Source: Paucibacter sp. KBW04 (GTDB lineage Bacteria > Pseudomonadota > Gammaproteobacteria > Burkholderiales > Burkholderiaceae_C). From it: a DNA stretch of 64,000 nucleotides. The notes beneath the pieces were generated by a model. It was not told where the DNA came from. It saw only the letters and a program-made list of their open reading frames with translations, and did no database searches. Made by a program: the position numbers and the translations under genes. Positions 36,245 through 45,510 of the stretch are shown here, piece after piece. Each line of letters opens with the position of its first letter. Positions within the stretch are counted from its first letter, which is position 1. The DNA lies in the NCBI RefSeq assembly GCF_003852425.1, contig NZ_QAJN01000010.1, positions 186,724 through 250,723 on the forward strand, given 5' to 3'.

Positions 36245-37204
36245 ATGAGCACTTCTAACTCCACCATCACGACTATTTCCGGCGCCCTGCGTCTGAGCGA
36301 CTGGGGCCTGATCCGCGCCGAGGGGCCGGAGGCCGCCAAATTCCTGCATGGCCAGCTGACCCAGGACTTTGAGTTGCTGGGCCCCGGCGAAGCCAGGCTG
36401 GCGGGTTTTTGCACCGCCAAAGGCCGCTTGCTGGCCACGCTTATTGGCTGGAAGAGCGGGGCCGAGACCGTGGATCTGGCCCTGCCGCTGGAGCTCTTGC
36501 CCGCTATCTTGAAGCGCCTGTCCATGTTTGTGCTGCGCGCCAAATGCAAGCTGCGCGATGCCACGGCCGAACAAAGCCTGTGGGGCTTGAGCGGCACGGC
36601 CGCCCAGGCCTGGCTGGCCGAGGCCGCCCCGGCCCAGCGCTGGGGCCGCCAGCTGAGCAGCAGCGGCGCCAGCGTTGTGCGCCTGCCGGACGCGACGAGC
36701 GAGGCAGGCCCCCTGCCACGCTTTCTGCTGGCCCAAGCCGCCGAGGCTGCGGCCCCTGCCCTGCCCGAGCTGCCGGCCGCCGACTGGCAATGGCAAGAGG
36801 TGCAGGCCGGCCTGGCCTGGGTGCGCGCCGCCACCAGCGAGGCTTTCGTGCCGCAGATGTTGAATCTGGAATTGCTGGAAGGCGTGAACTTCAAGAAGGG
36901 CTGCTACCCAGGTCAAGAAATCGTGGCCCGCAGCCAGTACCGTGGCACGCTCAAGCGCCGTACGCATTTGTTTGAGCTGGCGGGCTCAGCCCAAATCGGC
37001 CAAGAAATCTTCCATAGCGAAGACCCCGAACAGCCCGCCGGGCTGGTCGCGGCCGTGGCCCAGCGCGAAGGCCAAAGCCTGCTGTTGGCCGAGGTCAAGA
37101 TCGCCGCGCTGGAGTCCGGCAGCCTGCATTTGGGCGCGGCCGATGGCCCGGCCCTGGCGGCCCGCGCCCTGCCCTACGCCATACCGCTCAATTCCGAGGT
37201 GTGA
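36245..37204 (+). CDS. ygfZ: tRNA-modifying/iron-sulfur repair protein YgfZ
   Basis: 319 residues from the ATG at 36245 (an upstream in-frame start at 36230 lacks support). The diagnostic YgfZ motif KGCYPGQE is present (FKKGCYPGQEIVARSQYRG, about 217-235), and the N-terminal folate-binding half (FLHGQLTQDFE, FCTAKGRLLA) is GcvT-like. YgfZ uses folate to support certain iron-sulfur enzymes. Its stop overlaps the next gene (GTGA). Confidence 0.93.
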   Translation: MSTSNSTITTISGALRLSDWGLIRAEGPEAAKFLHGQLTQDFELLGPGEARLAGFCTAKGRLLATLIGWKSGAETVDLALPLELLPAILKRLSMFVLRAKCKLRDATAEQSLWGLSGTAAQAWLAEAAPAQRWGRQLSSSGASVVRLPDATSEAGPLPRFLLAQAAEAAAPALPELPAADWQWQEVQAGLAWVRAATSEAFVPQMLNLELLEGVNFKKGCYPGQEIVARSQYRGTLKRRTHLFELAGSAQIGQEIFHSEDPEQPAGLVAAVAQREGQSLLLAEVKIAALESGSLHLGAADGPALAARALPYAIPLNSEV

Positions 37205-37497
37205 GCGCGCGGGCCGTGGCGGAGATTTACGTCTACTACAAGCTCGCCAGCGCTCAGCGGCAGGCTGCGCTTTCAGCTTTTGGAGCTGCCTGCGAGGCAT
37301 TGAGCGAGCCTCGGCCTCGCCTGCTGCTGCGGCAAGATGAGGCACGGGTAGACGGGCTTGAGACTTGGATGGAGATCCACACCGGGCCGCAGGCCCTGCA
37401 GACCGAGGCCGCCTTGGCCTCGGCCTTGGCGCCCTTTGCAGAGGGGCAGCGGCATCGCGAAATATTCCTACCGCTGAACTCGCTCACAGGCTCTTGA
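37201..37497 (+). CDS. DUF4936-family protein
   Basis: 98 residues: VAEIYVYYKLASAQRQAAL, then LLLRQDEARVDGLETWMEIH, as in the DUF4936 group of small proteins found beside ygfZ in Burkholderiales. The GTG start overlaps the ygfZ stop by 4 bp, so translation is coupled. The 3' end overlaps the thioesterase-GNAT gene by 14 bp on the opposite strand. Biochemical function unknown. Confidence 0.82.
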   Translation: MSARAVAEIYVYYKLASAQRQAALSAFGAACEALSEPRPRLLLRQDEARVDGLETWMEIHTGPQALQTEAALASALAPFAEGQRHREIFLPLNSLTGS

Positions 37498-38359
37498 CCA
37501 TCTCCACATGGCCGATGCCGGCCTCTTCAAACACGGGGCCACGCTGCACAAAACCGGCGCGGGTGTAAAAGCCCGCGGCCGAGACCTGCGCGTGCAGAAT
37601 GATTTCGCGATAGCCCATCTCGCGGCCCCGCTGCATCAAGGCCTCCAGCACCTCGCGACCCACCCGGCTGCCTCGCATATTGCGCAGCACGGCCATGCGG
37701 CCGACCTTGGCCACGCCGGGCACATGTTCTAGCAAACGGCCGGTGGCCAGCGGCTTGCCGAAGCGGTTGAAGGCCACGGCATGCAAGCAGCTTTGATCGG
37801 CCGCGTCCCACTCCATCTCGGCGGGGATTTGCTGCTCCTGCACAAAAACCTCCTGGCGGATGGCGCGGGCGTGCTGGCCCAGATCGCTCCAGGGGCCAAG
37901 CTGCACCTCGACGACGGACTCGCCCGCTTCGAAGCCTTCCAACAGCTTGCGCAGCACTTGCGGCACTGGTTTGGGGCTTTGGGTTTTGCCATCGGCAAAC
38001 ACATAGATCAACTCGCCATGCACCAGCAATTGCTCGCCGCGAAAAACGGCCGCCGTCATCTGGATGGAGCTGTTGCCGATGCGATCGCAGCGGATGGCAA
38101 TGTCCAGCAACTCGTCATAACGAGCCGAACCCAGGTACTCCAGGGTGGACTTGCGCACAAACAGGTCGCCGCCCAGGCCGGCCATGGTCTCGGCGTAAGG
38201 CATGGCCATGGCGCGCCAGTAGGCGCTGGCGGCGGTGTCAAAGTAGCTCAGGTAGTGGCCGTTGAAGACGATTTGTTGAGCATCGATTTCAACCCAGCGC
38301 ACGCGCAGGCGCTCGGCAAAGCGGAAGTCCTGCCGGCGCAGGCCTTTTGTATCGGTCAT
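37484..38359 (-). CDS. Fusion of YbgC/FadM-type thioesterase and GNAT acetyltransferase
   Basis: 291 residues. Residues about 1-140 are a hot-dog thioesterase (LRVRWVEIDAQQIVFNGHYLSYFDTA, with the active-site Asp26; FVRKSTLEYLGSARYDELL). Residues about 145-290 are a GNAT acetyltransferase (AIRQEVFVQEQQIPAEMEWD, VGRMAVLRNMRGSRVGREVLEALMQ as acetyl-CoA loop, HAQVSAAGFYTRAGF). Both domains use CoA thioesters, so the pairing is chemically sensible. The ATG overlaps the upstream hydrolase stop (ATGA), so the two are coupled. Confidence 0.92.
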   Translation of the reverse strand: MTDTKGLRRQDFRFAERLRVRWVEIDAQQIVFNGHYLSYFDTAASAYWRAMAMPYAETMAGLGGDLFVRKSTLEYLGSARYDELLDIAIRCDRIGNSSIQMTAAVFRGEQLLVHGELIYVFADGKTQSPKPVPQVLRKLLEGFEAGESVVEVQLGPWSDLGQHARAIRQEVFVQEQQIPAEMEWDAADQSCLHAVAFNRFGKPLATGRLLEHVPGVAKVGRMAVLRNMRGSRVGREVLEALMQRGREMGYREIILHAQVSAAGFYTRAGFVQRGPVFEEAGIGHVEMVKSL

Positions 38360-39291
38360 GGTTTGAGAGCCTCTTTCAGGGCTTGTGCGCAGAACTCCAG
38401 AGCGGTCAAAGCCTCGGGAATCGAGCGGCCCATTTTGATGAAGTCGTGCGTGACGCCACGCACCAGTTCCAGGCTCACAGTATTACCGCTGGCACGCAGG
38501 GTATCGGCGTAAACAATACCCTCGTCCACCAGCGGATCGCATTCGGCCAGCAGCAGGCAAGCGGGGGCCAGATCGCTGTGCTCCGCCGCTTCCTGCGGCG
38601 CAAAACGCCAGTCGCGCCTGTGGTTCTTGGGGATGTAGTGGTTGAAGAACCAGTCGATAGACGCTGCCTCCAGCAAGAAGCCATTGGCAAACAGCTTGTG
38701 CGAGGGCGTGTCGGCATGGGCGCCGGTGCCGGGGGTGATCAAGAGTTGCAAGGCCAGGGGCAGGCCGATGTCGCGCGCATGCAGGGCCGAGACCGCCGCC
38801 AGCGTGCCGCCCGCGCTATCGCCGCCCACGGCCAGGCGGGAGCCGTCCAAGCCCAATTGATGCGCATGCTCGGCCAGCCAGCGCGTGGCGGCCCAGCTGT
38901 CATCGACCGCGGCCGGGAATGGATGCTCGGGCGCCAGCCGGTAGTCCAGGGACACGACGGCCGCGCCGCTGCGCAAGGCCAGCTGGCGGCACAAGCTGTC
39001 ATGGGTTTCGATGCCGCCTATGGTGAAGCCACCACCGTGCAGATAGAGCAGCACCGGCAGACGCTCTGCAGAACTGGCGTAGAGGCGCGCCGGCAGCAGG
39101 CTGGCCGGGCCGGGGATTTGCACATCCTCGACCCGGGCCAAGGGCGCACGCGGCAGATCCAGGATCTCGGCCCCCATCAAATAGGCGATGCGCGCCTCGC
39201 TGGGACTCAGGCTGTGGAAGGGGCGGCGATTGGCCCGGTGTATCCGTTCCAACACACCCGCCATGCGCGGTGTCAACAAGGTGCTACCCAA
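38356..39291 (-). CDS. Alpha/beta hydrolase of the hormone-sensitive lipase (HSL) family
   Basis: 311 residues. The oxyanion motif HGGGFTIGG (about 84-92), nucleophile GDSAGG (about 157), acid in ECDPLVDEG and histidine in GVTHDF complete the HSL/acetyl-hydrolase set. An esterase acting on short or medium acyl chains is likely. The TTG start at 39291 has GGAGAG upstream; the first ATG (39264) lacks one. Operon with the thioesterase-GNAT gene. Confidence 0.9.
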   Translation of the reverse strand: MGSTLLTPRMAGVLERIHRANRRPFHSLSPSEARIAYLMGAEILDLPRAPLARVEDVQIPGPASLLPARLYASSAERLPVLLYLHGGGFTIGGIETHDSLCRQLALRSGAAVVSLDYRLAPEHPFPAAVDDSWAATRWLAEHAHQLGLDGSRLAVGGDSAGGTLAAVSALHARDIGLPLALQLLITPGTGAHADTPSHKLFANGFLLEAASIDWFFNHYIPKNHRRDWRFAPQEAAEHSDLAPACLLLAECDPLVDEGIVYADTLRASGNTVSLELVRGVTHDFIKMGRSIPEALTALEFCAQALKEALKP

Positions 39292-39386
39292 AGACTCTCT
39301 CCATCAACTACGCTCACAGCGGTCTGCAAGCCGGCCTGGCAGTTTGCCAGAGGCTTGTGGTCTAGAACTCGTAAAGGACGCGCGGC

Positions 39387-40535
39387 ATGGCCTTGATTCA
39401 GTACCTGACCCAGATCCATTTGGACTTCGGAGCAAGCGCCCTGCTGCCCCAGGAATGCCTGCGTCTGGGCATGTTGCGGCCGCTCATCATCAGCGACGGG
39501 GGCGTGCGCGCTGCCGGTGTACTGGACCAGGCCATGGCGGCTTGGATAGAGCCCCGCCCGCCGGTGTTCGACGCCACACCGGCCAACCCCACCGAGGCGG
39601 CAGTGCGCGCTGCGGTGGCGCTGTTTCAGCGCGAACATTGCGATGGCTTGGTGGCCATAGGCGGCGGCTCCAGCATGGACCTGGCCAAGGGCGTCGCCCT
39701 GGCCGCGACGCACGAAGGCCCTTTGCAGCGCTACGCCACCATCGAGGGTGGCAGCGGCCTGATCACCTCAGCCGTCATACCCGTGGTGGCCGTGCCCACC
39801 ACCGCAGGCACCGGCAGCGAGGTGGCGCGCGGCGCCATTCTGATCGTCGACGATGGCCGCAAGCTGGGTTTTCACAGCTGGGAGTTGATGCCCAAGCTGG
39901 CCATCTGCGACCCTGCCCTGACCCTGGGTCTGCCGCCCGGCCTGACCGCGGCCACCGGCATGGATGCCATCGCGCACTGCATGGAAACATTCATGTCCGC
40001 CGCCGTGAACCCGCCCGCCGACGGCATCGCCCTGGACGGCTTGCGCCGTGGCTGGGCCCATATCCTGCGCGCCACCCGTGACGGTCAGGACTGCGAGGCT
40101 CGCTGGCAGATGATGAGTTGCAGCATGCAGGGCGCCATGGCTTTTCAGAAAGGCCTGGGCTGCGTGCATTCGCTCAGCCACAGCTTGGGCGGCGTCAACC
40201 CGCGTCTGCATCACGGCACGCTGAACGCCCTCTTCCTGCCCGCCGTCGTTCGATTCAACGCCGTCGCGCCCAGCATGGCGGCTGAGAACCGCTTGGCCCG
40301 CATGGCCCATGCCATGGGCTTGCCTGGCTGCGATGCCGGCGGCGAGGCGATCGCGCAAGCGATTCTTGCGATGAATGCCGACTTGGGCCTGCCCAAGGGT
40401 TTGGCCGCCCTGGGCGTGGGGCCAGAACTGTTCGAGCGCATCATCGACGGCGCCATGGCCGACCATTGCCACAAGACCAATCCGCGCTTGGCCAGCCGCG
40501 AAGACTACCGAGCCCTTTTGACCGAATCGCTCTAG
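39387..40535 (+). CDS. Iron-containing alcohol dehydrogenase
   Basis: 382 residues. NAD(P) loop VAIGGGSSMDLAKG (about 90-103), VPTTAGTGSEV, and metal-binding histidines in GMDAIAHCME, CVHSLSHSLGG and RLHHGTLNA. It is related to the maleylacetate reductase/1,3-propanediol dehydrogenase/long-chain-alcohol group; the substrate is not visible. AAAGGA precedes the ATG. The last codons run into a MITE-like repeat whose left end provides the TAG stop, so the C-terminus may have been altered by insertion. Confidence 0.92.
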   Translation: MALIQYLTQIHLDFGASALLPQECLRLGMLRPLIISDGGVRAAGVLDQAMAAWIEPRPPVFDATPANPTEAAVRAAVALFQREHCDGLVAIGGGSSMDLAKGVALAATHEGPLQRYATIEGGSGLITSAVIPVVAVPTTAGTGSEVARGAILIVDDGRKLGFHSWELMPKLAICDPALTLGLPPGLTAATGMDAIAHCMETFMSAAVNPPADGIALDGLRRGWAHILRATRDGQDCEARWQMMSCSMQGAMAFQKGLGCVHSLSHSLGGVNPRLHHGTLNALFLPAVVRFNAVAPSMAAENRLARMAHAMGLPGCDAGGEAIAQAILAMNADLGLPKGLAALGVGPELFERIIDGAMADHCHKTNPRLASREDYRALLTESL

Positions 40536-40698
40536 TGGCCTGTAAGGTTAAAACGGGAGTGGAAAGGCTTGCGAGATGGGCTGCGTGGCAAGGCGCAAAG
40601 CACAGCGATGCCCAGTGGCATCGCGAGCATTTGCAACGCAGCCAAGCGGCTCATGTCGCGAGCAAGGACGCTTCCGATTTCAGCGTTACAGGCCACTA
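40533..40698. mobile_element. MITE-like palindromic element (166 bp)
   Basis: Perfect 13-bp terminal inverted repeats TAGTGGCCTGTAA / TTACAGGCCACTA at 40533-40545 and 40686-40698, with looser symmetry for about 15 more bases. The centre has GCGATGCC-CAGT-GGCATCGC (40605-40624), so the whole unit folds back on itself. No transposase inside. The outermost TA on both sides could be a target duplication as in IS630/mariner-type elements. The left end supplies the stop codon of the preceding alcohol dehydrogenase gene. Confidence 0.65.
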
Positions 40699-40736
40699 AA
40701 ACAAAAAGGCCGGCTCGTCTTGTGGCGAGCCGGCCT
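40699..40736 (-). terminator. Rho-independent terminator of aceA
   Basis: Perfect 11-bp stem AGGCCGGCTCG / CGAGCCGGCCT around an 8-base loop, followed on the minus strand by TTTTTGTTTT. It lies about 55 bp after the aceA stop. Another hairpin, CCCCTGG/CCAGGGG at 40747-40765, lies in between. Confidence 0.9.
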
Positions 40737-40789
40737 ACAGAGCCCACCCCTGGGATTGCCAGGGGCAGATTTCACTCAGGAATGGTCAA

Positions 40790-42091
40790 TCAACCATGCT
40801 TTTTGTCGAAGAACTGCTCGTCTTCGGTTGAGCCCTTGAGTGCAGCGGTAGAGGCATCGCGCTCGATGGTGGTGGTGACGGCGTCGAAGTAACCGGTGCC
40901 CACTTCGCGCTGGTGCTTGACGGCCGTGAAGCCCTTCTCGGCGGCGGCGAACTCGGCTTCTTGCAGCTCCACAAAGGCGCTCATATTGTTGCGAGCGTAG
41001 CCATAGGCCAGGTTGAACATGCTGTAGTTCAGGCTGTGGAAGCCGGCCAGGGTGATGAACTGGAACTTGTAACCCATGGCGCCCAGCTCGCGCTGGAACT
41101 TGGCGATGGTGGCATCGTCCAGGTTCTTCTTCCAGTTGAAGGAAGGCGAGCAGTTGTAAGCCAGCAGCTTGCCGGGGAACTTGGCATGGATGGCGTCGGC
41201 AAAAGCCTTGGCAAAAGCCAGGTCGGGCTTGCCGGTTTCGCACCAGATCATGTCGGCGTACTCGGCATAGGCCAGGCCGCGGCTGATGGCTTGCTCCAGA
41301 CCGTTGCGGGTACGGAAGAAGCCTTCCACGGTGCGCTCGCCGGTGCAGAAAGGCTTGTCGTTGTCGTCGATATCGCTGGTGACCAGATCGCCGGCTTCGG
41401 CGTCGGTACGGGCCAACAAGACAGTGGGCGTACCCATCACGTCGGCGGCCAGACGGGCAGCGACCAGCTTGGCCACGGCTTCACGGGTAGGCACCAAGAC
41501 CTTGCCACCCATATGGCCGCACTTCTTGGCGGCGGCCAATTGGTCCTCGAAGTGAACACCGGCGGCGCCGGCTTCGATCATGGCCTTCATCAGCTCGAAG
41601 GCGTTCAGCACGCCGCCGAAACCGGCTTCGGCATCGGCCACGATGGGAGCGAAGTAGTCGATATCGTTCTTGCCTTCGGACCACTGAATCTGGTCGGCAC
41701 GGGCAAAAGTGGCGTTGATCTTCTTGACGACCTTGGGCACCGAGTCCACCGAGTAGAGGGACTGGTCGGGGTACATCTCGCCATTGCTATTGGCGTCACC
41801 GGCCACTTGCCAGCCAGACAGATAGATGGCCTTCAGGCCGGCCTTGACCTGTTGCATGGCCTGGTTGCCGGTCAGGGCGCCCAGGGAGTTGACGAAGGGC
41901 TCGGTGTTGACCAGATTCCACAGCTTTTCTGCGCCGCGCTTGGCCAGGGTGTGCTCGATCTTCAGCGAACCGCGCAGGCGCACGACGTCGGCAGCGGTGT
42001 AGCCGCGCTTGATGCCCTTCCAACGGGGGTTTTCGGCCCAGTCTTTCTCGAGGGCGGCGATTTGCTGTTCACGGCTCAGATTCGTTGTCAT
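40790..42091 (-). CDS. aceA: Isocitrate lyase
   Basis: 433 residues. The active-site motif [14 protein letters not shown] (about 187-200) with the catalytic cysteine, and downstream [13 protein letters not shown], identify isocitrate lyase of the short bacterial type. It splits isocitrate into glyoxylate and succinate for growth on acetate or fatty acids. The ATG at 42091 has AGGAG upstream; an in-frame start at 42148 is unlikely. No malate synthase in the window. A strong terminator follows, and an unusually palindromic AT-rich region precedes the gene. Confidence 0.97.
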   Translation of the reverse strand: MTTNLSREQQIAALEKDWAENPRWKGIKRGYTAADVVRLRGSLKIEHTLAKRGAEKLWNLVNTEPFVNSLGALTGNQAMQQVKAGLKAIYLSGWQVAGDANSNGEMYPDQSLYSVDSVPKVVKKINATFARADQIQWSEGKNDIDYFAPIVADAEAGFGGVLNAFELMKAMIEAGAAGVHFEDQLAAAKKCGHMGGKVLVPTREAVAKLVAARLAADVMGTPTVLLARTDAEAGDLVTSDIDDNDKPFCTGERTVEGFFRTRNGLEQAISRGLAYAEYADMIWCETGKPDLAFAKAFADAIHAKFPGKLLAYNCSPSFNWKKNLDDATIAKFQRELGAMGYKFQFITLAGFHSLNYSMFNLAYGYARNNMSAFVELQEAEFAAAEKGFTAVKHQREVGTGYFDAVTTTIERDASTAALKGSTEDEQFFDKKHG

Positions 42092-42547
42092 GGTGTGTAC
42101 TCCTGCAAGGGTAGAGAAGAGAGGAAAGAAGAGATGAAGATCAAGCAATCAAAAAAACTGGCAATCAAACTTTCTGCATCAAAACCAGGGTGCCGCTTGG
42201 GCTGAACTCGGGGCACTGGAAACGCGGCGACTGGCCTTGTTTCTAAGCTTTCCTTGTTCCGGCGCTGTGACTCAAGAGTAGTCCTCTCTTCTGCGCTTGT
42301 GAAGACTTATGTCTTATATAAGACTCAATTTAATTCATATAAAAATCAACAACTTAAAAACAAATTTTCTGATGGTGAAATGTCATTCACCATAATGAGA
42401 AAAAATGTCGCAGCGCAACATCAGATGAACTCACGATGTGGAATGGTCATTTCGTATCGTGAGAACTGAGCCTGACGCACCAGGATTCACCCGCGGTGAA
42501 GGCCATGATTTGATCTGTGGCGCCGGTTTTGCGACTGCTCCAGACGC
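42092..42547 (-). promoter_or_regulatory. Palindrome-dense upstream region of aceA
   Basis: About 455 bp without a gene. Within 42311-42500 there are four symmetric elements: GTCTTATATAAGAC (42311-42324), ATGGTGAA-N6-TTCACCAT (42372-42393), CTCACGAT-N18-ATCGTGAG (42430-42463) and TTCACC-N3-GGTGAA (42486-42500). The second and fourth share the half site GGTGAA. The stretch 42300-42420 is markedly AT-rich, fitting a regulated promoter region. The regulator is not identified. Confidence 0.55.
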
Positions 42548-42570
42548 AAAAAAGCCCACCGAAGTGGGCT
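42548..42570 (-). terminator. Rho-independent terminator of marC
   Basis: Stem AGCCCAC / GTGGGCT with a 4-base loop, followed on the minus strand by TTTTTT. It lies about 40 bp after the marC stop. Confidence 0.88.
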
Positions 42571-42611
42571 GTGCAGAAAGGCTCAAGCAGCGGCGCCGAC
42601 GCCGCCTGCGT

Positions 42612-43214
42612 TTAAAGCCCGCCGATGAAATAGCGCTTCAGGCCAGCCAGGCACATCTCCACAGCGATGGCGGTCAGCACCAGGCCCATCAATTTCTCCA
42701 GCGCCGAAATCACCGAGTCGCCCAACATGCGGCGGATGCGGTCGGCCATCAAGAGCATCAGGCCAGAGACCAGCATGGCGGCCGTCAACGCGGCAATCCA
42801 TTCCAGGATGCGCTCGGGTTGGCGCGAGGCCAGCAGCAGCACGGTCGCCATGGCCGAGGGGCCGGCCAGCAAGGGCACGGCCAAGGGGAAGATCAGGGGC
42901 TCGCGGCCCGGCTCCAGGCCGTAGGCCGACTCGCTGGAAGTGCCAAAGATCATGCGGATGGCGATGATCAGCAGGATCACGCCGCCGGCCACCTCCAGCG
43001 AACGCTCGGACAGATGCATGACGCGCAAAAAGCTGTCGCCCAAGAACATAAAGGCAAACAGCACGACAAAGGCAATGCCCACCTCACGGAACGCCACCCA
43101 GCGACGTCGTTCCTTGGGCACGGCGCGCATGATGGGGATGAAGATGGGGAGGCTGCCCAGCGGGTCCAAAACCAGCAAAAGCAGGATGAAGGCGGAGAGA
43201 AAGCTATGGTCCAT
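42612..43214 (-). CDS. MarC-family membrane protein
   Basis: 200 residues with six hydrophobic segments (FLSAFILLLLVLDPLGSLPIF; VGIAFVVLFAFMFLG; LEVAGGVILLIIAIRMIFG; FPLAVPLLAGPSAMATVLLL; WIAALTAAMLVSGLMLLMA; LMGLVLTAIAVEMCLAG). The DPLGSLPIF and PLLAGPSA motifs are those of the MarC/YhgN inner-membrane family, whose transport function is unsettled. Start at MDHSFL; longer upstream frames are not supported. Confidence 0.9.
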   Translation of the reverse strand: MDHSFLSAFILLLLVLDPLGSLPIFIPIMRAVPKERRRWVAFREVGIAFVVLFAFMFLGDSFLRVMHLSERSLEVAGGVILLIIAIRMIFGTSSESAYGLEPGREPLIFPLAVPLLAGPSAMATVLLLASRQPERILEWIAALTAAMLVSGLMLLMADRIRRMLGDSVISALEKLMGLVLTAIAVEMCLAGLKRYFIGGL

Positions 43215-43360
43215 GGGGCGCGATTGTCGCGCAGCCACTCGTTTTACCGCAGGGCAAAAGAGTTTGGCTTGTTTGGGCCGAGCGCCGGGCCGCCCCAAGC
43301 CGGTCCACCTGAGTCGCTTTGCTGCTCAATGCGGCATTGCGACGCGTCCCCTCGGGGGAC

Positions 43361-43400
43361 CGACCAGTCTGGCCAGCGCTTAGCGTGGCGAGACTGGTCG
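43361..43400. repeat. Strong 40-nt hairpin downstream of xerD
   Basis: CGACCAGTCT / AGACTGGTCG arms, a G-G mismatch, GCCA/TGGC and CGC/GCG inner pairs with a TTA loop. Outer CCCCTCG repeats extend the symmetry. It lies 13 bp after the xerD stop in a ~200-bp gap; no U tract, so it may be a processing or REP-type hairpin. Confidence 0.5.
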
Positions 43401-43412
43401 AGGGGCCTTGCT

Positions 43413-44384
43413 TCAAGCCCTGGGGTGATGGGCCGTGTGAATCGCCTTCAAACGCTCGCGTGCCACATGGGTGTAGATCTGGGTGGTGGACAAATCAGCA
43501 TGGCCCAAAAGCAGTTGCACCACCCGCAGATCCGCCCCGTGGTTGAGCAGATGGGTGGCGAAGGCATGGCGCAAGGTGTGGGGTGAGAGCGGGCTGGTGA
43601 TGCCGGCCACCAATGCGTATTTTTTGACCAGGGTCCAGAACATCTGGCGCGTCATGCACTCGCCGCGCACCGTCACAAAGAGCTCGTCGCAGCGCGAACC
43701 TTTCAAAAGCTCGCCCCGGGCCTGCTGCAAATAACGCATCAGCCAGCCGTGGGCAATCTCACCAAAGGGCACGAGCCGCTCTTTCGAGCCCTTGCCGGTA
43801 ATGCGCAACACCGTTTCCTTGAAGCCCACATGCACGCTCTTGAGTGTCACCAGCTCCGTCACCCGCAGGCCGCTGGCATACATCAGCTCCAGCATGGCGC
43901 GGTCGCGCAGGCCCAAAGCGGTGTCGGTATCCGGCGCATTCAGCAAGGCCTCCACCTGGGCCTGGCTCAATAGCTTGGGCACACGCAGGGGCTGCTTGGC
44001 GTTGGCCAGGCGCAGGCTGGGGTCCAGGTGAATGCGCTGCTCGCGCAAAGCCCAGCGGAAGAAGCGCTTGAACACGCTCAGGCGGCGGTTGGCGCTGGTG
44101 GTTTTGCTGCCCTCGAAACGGCTTTGGGCGTAGGCCTCCAGATCGGCCTCGCTGCAGGCATCCAGATGGCGCTCGGCTTCAAGCGCCAGCCAATCGGCCA
44201 GCAGGCCCAGATCGCGTCCGTAAGCCTCCAGGGTGTTGCGGGCCAAGCCATCTTCCAGCCACAACACCTCGACAAATTGATCGATCAGCTGCTGGCTGTG
44301 CTGGCGTGGCTGAGAGCACGCCAGGCGCGCTGCTGCTTCACTCGAGTTTGAGTTTTTGCTGTTGGACGACGGTTTTGTAGACAT
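43413..44384 (-). CDS. xerD: Site-specific tyrosine recombinase XerD
   Basis: 323 residues. The body aligns with XerD ([90 protein letters not shown]), including Arg, Lys, His-x-x-Arg, His and Tyr. With XerC it resolves chromosome dimers at dif. The only ATG (44384) lies inside the end of the upstream Bug gene, a 47-bp overlap, and gives a serine/asparagine-rich ~40-residue leader not normal for XerD; a downstream non-ATG start is possible. Confidence 0.93.
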   Translation of the reverse strand: MSTKPSSNSKNSNSSEAAARLACSQPRQHSQQLIDQFVEVLWLEDGLARNTLEAYGRDLGLLADWLALEAERHLDACSEADLEAYAQSRFEGSKTTSANRRLSVFKRFFRWALREQRIHLDPSLRLANAKQPLRVPKLLSQAQVEALLNAPDTDTALGLRDRAMLELMYASGLRVTELVTLKSVHVGFKETVLRITGKGSKERLVPFGEIAHGWLMRYLQQARGELLKGSRCDELFVTVRGECMTRQMFWTLVKKYALVAGITSPLSPHTLRHAFATHLLNHGADLRVVQLLLGHADLSTTQIYTHVARERLKAIHTAHHPRA

Positions 44385-45333
44385 CAAATTCGGCCTTGAT
44401 CTGGGCCGCAAACTGTTCCGGGGTATTGGCCACGATCAGGGAGCCGGTGTCCTCGATGCGTTTCTTCACTTCGGGGATTTCCAAGGTCTTGCGAGCCGCA
44501 TTGTGAATCTTGTCGACCACATCCTTGGGCAAGCCCTTGGGGCCGTAGATGCCGTAATAGGCCATGCGGTTGACCGGTTCCAGGCCCACTTCCTTGAAGG
44601 TGGGCACATTGGGCAGCTGGGCCAGGCGCTGGGGCGCGGCCACCACGATGGGGATCAGGCGGCCGTCCTTGATGAAGGGCAGGGCCGAAGGCAGATTGTC
44701 AAAAATCATCGGCACCTGGCCGGCCACCGTGTCGTTCAGCGCCGGTCCTGCGCCGCGATAGGGGATGTGCAGAACGAAGACTCCGGCCAGGTTTTTGTAC
44801 AACTCCATCTGCAGATGGCCGATGCCGCCGGTGCCAGAGCTGGCATAGCTGTATTTGCCGGGATTCTTCTTGAGCTCGGCGACAAAGCCTTTGTAGTCCC
44901 GCGCCGGGAAGGAGGGGTGAACGGCGATCACATTCGGCGTGGCCGCCAGATTGATGATGGGCGTGAAATCGGTGATGGGGTTGTAGGGGATCTTGGCATT
45001 GATGGCCGGATTGGCCGCCGTCGTCGACACCGTGGCCATGCCCAGGGCGTAGCCGTCGGGTGCGGCCTTGGCCGTGTCATTGGCGCCGATCAGGCCGCCA
45101 CCCCCGGCCTTGTTCTCCACCACCACCGTCTGGCCCAGGGCCAGATGCATGCGCTCGGCCACCACCCGGGCGACGATATCCGTCGTACCACCCGGCGCAA
45201 AAGGCACGACCAGGCGCACCGGTTTGCTGGGGTAGGTTTGTTGCGCCCAAGCCGTGGGCAGGGCAAAAGCCGCCAGGTTCAGCAGCAAGGTTTTGATCAG
45301 CCAGTCACGCCTGTGTGCCATTCTGAGTGCCAT
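44338..45333 (-). CDS. Bug/TctC-family periplasmic solute-binding protein
   Basis: 331 residues. Signal peptide ([22 protein letters not shown]), then [55 protein letters not shown] and [10 protein letters not shown], as in the large Bug family of Burkholderiales (tripartite tricarboxylate or other carboxylates). The ATG has GGAG seven bases upstream. No TctA/TctB membrane genes are adjacent, as is usual for orphan Bug proteins. Its end overlaps xerD. Confidence 0.94.
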   Translation of the reverse strand: MALRMAHRRDWLIKTLLLNLAAFALPTAWAQQTYPSKPVRLVVPFAPGGTTDIVARVVAERMHLALGQTVVVENKAGGGGLIGANDTAKAAPDGYALGMATVSTTAANPAINAKIPYNPITDFTPIINLAATPNVIAVHPSFPARDYKGFVAELKKNPGKYSYASSGTGGIGHLQMELYKNLAGVFVLHIPYRGAGPALNDTVAGQVPMIFDNLPSALPFIKDGRLIPIVVAAPQRLAQLPNVPTFKEVGLEPVNRMAYYGIYGPKGLPKDVVDKIHNAARKTLEIPEVKKRIEDTGSLIVANTPEQFAAQIKAEFDVYKTVVQQQKLKLE

Positions 45334-45510
45334 TGGGGGTCTCCGTTGTTTTGTCCTTTGCGGCCGAGCCATGCTAGCGCAGCAAGGCCCCGCTGCGCCT
45401 TGGCGTTTGCCTGTGTTCTTCAGCGTTTGCAGCGCGGTTTGCGAAGCTCGCACACCGCGCTGTCCTTTGGAAGACAGCCCAGGCGCCGCAAGACAGGCAC
45501 ACTCTCGCCC

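Noticed and set aside
44356-45510. Extension of the AEC permease frame upstream to 44356
   Set aside because: The extra part is the complement of the Bug protein gene; the permease family starts at [11 protein letters not shown] (45511).
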